A DNA stretch of 64,000 nucleotides from JBMNUM01 sp050946275 (GTDB taxonomy: Bacteria > Actinomycetota > Coriobacteriia > Coriobacteriales > CADBOM01), in the NCBI GenBank assembly GCA_050946275.1, contig JBMNUM010000002.1, positions 1 to 64,000 of the forward strand, in the 5' to 3' direction. The notes beneath the pieces were generated by a model. That model had not been told where the DNA came from, did no database searches, and saw only the letters and a list, made by a program, of their open reading frames with translations. This document shows, piece by piece, positions 62,002 through 64,000 of the stretch. A program made the position numbers and the translations under genes. Every line of letters starts with the position of its first letter. Position 1 is the stretch's first letter.

Positions 62002-63048
62002 CTACAGCTCCACGGTCTCGTCGCTCGACACGTCGTACTCGGTCTCCCCATCGGAGCTGCTGGACGACGTGCCCTCGGACGAATCGCCGGACCCGGAAGC
62101 GGAGTCGCTCGAGCTGCTGCCGTTGTCGATCTGATAGCTGATGGCACGCGAGTCCATCATCCAGCCCTCATCGCCGAGCGCCGGCGAGCAGATGAGCTGG
62201 GAGCCGTCCTCGGAGTTCACGAACACGAGGCCCGCCGACTCGCCATCGACGATGCACGGCTGCGCCATCGCGTCGTAGCCGAAGTACTTCAGCATCTGCG
62301 CGATGAGGGCGGCCTTCTCGTAGTTGTTGCCGCTGTTGGCATCGAGGATCTGCTTGGCGTACTCGAGCTCCCAACCAGAACCGCCGGGATTCTGGTTGTT
62401 GTCGCGGATGTCGCGCTCCATGGCGACGATCACATCGTAGGTCGCCTTGGCCGCGGTCTCGGCGTCGGCTCCCTCCTGGGTGTGCTGGTCGCAGTAGTCC
62501 TTCAGGCGCGCATCGAACGTGGCGTCGCCGGACGAGAACGTCTTCGACTCGGTCCACGGGCTCTCGACGCCGCCGGTCGTGGCCGCGCCATCAGCCGCCT
62601 CGCCGGTCTTGCCGTCCGTGGCGGCCTGCTCGGCCTTCGTGCCCTCCTTGGCCACGTCCTCGCCCACGGAGTTCACGCTGCCGACGCACTTCGCGATGCC
62701 GATGATGACGAGCACGGCGATGATGATCGCGATGATGATGACAATGCGCTGCGACCGCGCGTTGTTGCCGCGCGGCGCCTCGCCTTCATAGCGCTCGCGG
62801 AGGCTGCCGCTCGAACCGTCGAACATCGGACGGTTACGGTCGGTGCGGGCGCGCTGCGACGCCGCCGAGCGCGAAGCCCGGCCGTTGCCGCCGGAGCGCT
62901 TGCTCCGCATGTCCTGGTACTCGAACTCGTCATCGCCCGAACGAGACCTCATCTGGCCACGCGAGCCCGCGTAGGGCTGGCTCCTCTCCTGCCTCTTGGG
63001 CGGGGGACCCTGTCGCCTGCGTCCGCTGTTGCCATTTCGCTGATCCAT
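62002..63048 (-). CDS. Membrane-anchored protein with a transglutaminase-fold-like domain
   Basis: I do not recognise a named family. The 348-residue protein has a basic, disordered N-terminus (about 1-98), one hydrophobic helix (about 100-120, RIVIIIAIIIAVLVIIGIA), a linker, and an exported domain (about 165-310) ending in a Ser/Asp-rich tail. The domain's ANSGNNYEKAALIAQMLKYFGYDA resembles the catalytic strand-helix of transglutaminase-like proteins, but the usual Cys before YxxAA is Asn, so enzymatic activity is doubtful. The start at 63048 has GGAGG upstream. It sits directly before the NfeD-SPFH pair and may belong to the same membrane complex. Confidence 0.65.
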   Translation of the reverse strand: MDQRNGNSGRRRQGPPPKRQERSQPYAGSRGQMRSRSGDDEFEYQDMRSKRSGGNGRASRSAASQRARTDRNRPMFDGSSGSLRERYEGEAPRGNNARSQRIVIIIAIIIAVLVIIGIAKCVGSVNSVGEDVAKEGTKAEQAATDGKTGEAADGAATTGGVESPWTESKTFSSGDATFDARLKDYCDQHTQEGADAETAAKATYDVIVAMERDIRDNNQNPGGSGWELEYAKQILDANSGNNYEKAALIAQMLKYFGYDAMAQPCIVDGESAGLVFVNSEDGSQLICSPALGDEGWMMDSRAISYQIDNGSSSSDSASGSGDSSEGTSSSSSDGETEYDVSSDETVEL

Positions 63049-63111
63049 GAGCTGAGCCTCCGTCTGTTTAGGTTGCAATTCCAGGCTTGCCTACTGTTAC
63101 GAATCCGCTGC

Positions 63112-63533
63112 TTATGCCTCCGGGGTAGCGGGAGCATCGAACGCGCCGCCGCAATGCGGGCAACGGGTCGCGCCCTCCTTGACCTCCTCCTTGCAGAACG
63201 GGCAGGTGGGAGCGGGAACCTCGGCCTCCGCCTCGTCGCTGTTGCGCCTCATCTTGTTGATGCCCTTGATGAGGCAGAACACGACGAGGGCGATGAGGAT
63301 GAAGTTGATGATCGCGCTGATGAAGGCGGCGAGTCGATGAACCCACCGTTGGGAAGGGCGATTCCGAGTCCCTCGAGGTTCGAACCGCCCAGCATGGAGA
63401 TGATCGGCTGGATGATCTTCTCAACCAGGGACGTCACGATTGCGGTGAACGCGCCGCCGATGATGATGCCGACGGCCATGTCCATAACGCTACCCCTGCT
63501 GATGAACTCCTTGAATTCGGACTTAAAACTCAT
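63112..63533 (-). pseudogene. mscL: Large-conductance mechanosensitive channel with C-terminal zinc ribbon, frameshifted
   Basis: Translation from the ATG at 63533 (GGAGGG upstream) gives a normal MscL N-terminus, FKEFISRGSVMDMAVGIIIG and SLVEKIIQPIISMLGG, up to NGGFIDS. The frame breaks near 63334-63338. The second helix (FISAIINFILIALVVFCLIK) and a tail with two Cys pairs (CPFCKEE and CPHCGG) lie in another frame that ends at 63112. One missing base would explain it. MscL normally opens under membrane tension to release solutes. The zinc-ribbon tail is a variation seen in some MscL proteins. Either a recent mutation or a sequencing error is possible. Confidence 0.88.
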
Positions 63534-63751
63534 AATCACCCTCCTGAACACTCGAACCACAAGTTCTATGGCGGTGCATCGCCGCCGAAAACCATATATA
63601 GCATTAGGATACGCCACAAGAAGGGTGCAAACAATACAGCTACACACAAGTTTTTCACATGACGGGCGGGTTCATGGGCGTTATCGACCTCGATGGGTCG
63701 ATGAGGAGGGCGTTTTTGACCCGCGGGCCGATCATGGCGGTTACGATCGGC

Positions 63752-64000
63752 TCATTCCGAGGCGGGACGCTCCTGCTTGTCCGCGGTGCCGATGCGCCAG
63801 CCGGAGTCGATCGCACCGTGGGTGCACGTCGCCTTGCAGGTGCCGCAGCGGATGCATTCGGGCGAGTTGACATCGTGCGTCACCTCTACGCGCATCGGAC
63901 ACGCGCGCTCGCAGTCGCCGCAGCCGACGCAGCGGGAGGCATCGTGCCTCATCTGGTGGAGCGCGAAGCGGTTGAAGAGCCCGTAGAAGCCGCCAAGGGG
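63752..64000 (-). CDS. 4Fe-4S dicluster-binding protein, C-terminal part (cut by window edge)
   Basis: About 82 C-terminal residues are visible. The frame enters at the right edge as GGFYGLFNRFALHQMRHDAS. Two ferredoxin-type motifs follow, CVGCGDCERACPM and CIRCGTCKATCTHG, which bind two [4Fe-4S] clusters. A short polar tail ends at 63752. The stretch before the clusters is consistent with a membrane-protein family that ends in a ferredoxin domain (NapH- or YccM-like), in which electrons pass at the membrane face. The bulk of the gene lies outside the window. The ATG at 63952 is internal. Confidence 0.8.
   Translation of the reverse strand, partial: PLGGFYGLFNRFALHQMRHDASRCVGCGDCERACPMRVEVTHDVNSPECIRCGTCKATCTHGAIDSGWRIGTADKQERPASE

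Overview
The window is chromosomal DNA of a high-GC Gram-positive anaerobe, most likely of the class Coriobacteriia. This is inferred from gene content and codon use, not from a marker gene: GTG and TTG starts with strong GGAGG ribosome binding sites, an old-yellow-enzyme-type flavoprotein, DUF6110 beside a P-type ATPase, a meso-diaminopimelate dehydrogenase, a CnaB surface protein and a lipoprotein barnase. No rRNA, tRNA, phage, insertion sequence or CRISPR array was seen.

Layout. 1-1129: N-terminal part of a copper P-type ATPase. 1428-15142: a polysaccharide locus with a Wzy-like polymerase, an orphan CheR-type methyltransferase, two GT4 glycosyltransferase genes (one a double-domain fusion), a DHHW/MBOAT acetylation pair, a PL9-like lipoprotein, a UDP-glucuronate-4-epimerase-like enzyme, an initiating sugar-phosphate transferase and a GT2 enzyme. 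15481-17838: DUF6110 protein and a broken metal P-type ATPase. 17985-24352: an NSS transporter, an SLC1-like transporter with an extra N-terminal domain, a UroD-like methyltransferase and an anchored CnaB protein. 24552-27125: aromatic amino acid genes aroF-pheA behind a Tyr/Phe-rich leader peptide and terminator. 27292-34244: dtd, a monooxygenase-like protein, two MFS exporters, two tandem DUF262 proteins and a TetR regulator. 34479-43897: an OYE fused to an acetoacetate-decarboxylase-like domain, a deformylase-like protein, ddh, a thioredoxin-reductase fusion, small redox and hydrolase genes, and the amt/PII pair. 44556-55614: an ATP-grasp ligase, phosphatases, murI, a barnase/barstar pair, CorA, aroK, thrH, a gamma-carbonic anhydrase and PrsW. 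55859-64000: carB, a TrmH methyltransferase, an SPFH/NfeD pair, a transglutaminase-fold-like protein, a frameshifted mscL and a partial ferredoxin-like protein.

How the parts work together. The polysaccharide genes form a nearly complete route: priming transfer onto a lipid carrier, uronic acid supply, chain extension, polymerisation, O-acetylation, and a secreted polysaccharide lyase-like lipoprotein. The aromatic leader implies that DAHP synthase and prephenate dehydratase are controlled together by Tyr/Phe supply. amt and PII form the usual ammonium-sensing pair.

The most unusual feature is the intergenic space. It is full of palindromic elements of several families, absent from the genes I read. 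Several have one 5' arm followed by two or more copies of the complementary 3' arm (A-A'-A'), with arm sequences that differ between loci while pairing is kept. Two of them abut GC-rich minisatellites. Three perfect 25-bp palindromes sit just upstream of start codons.
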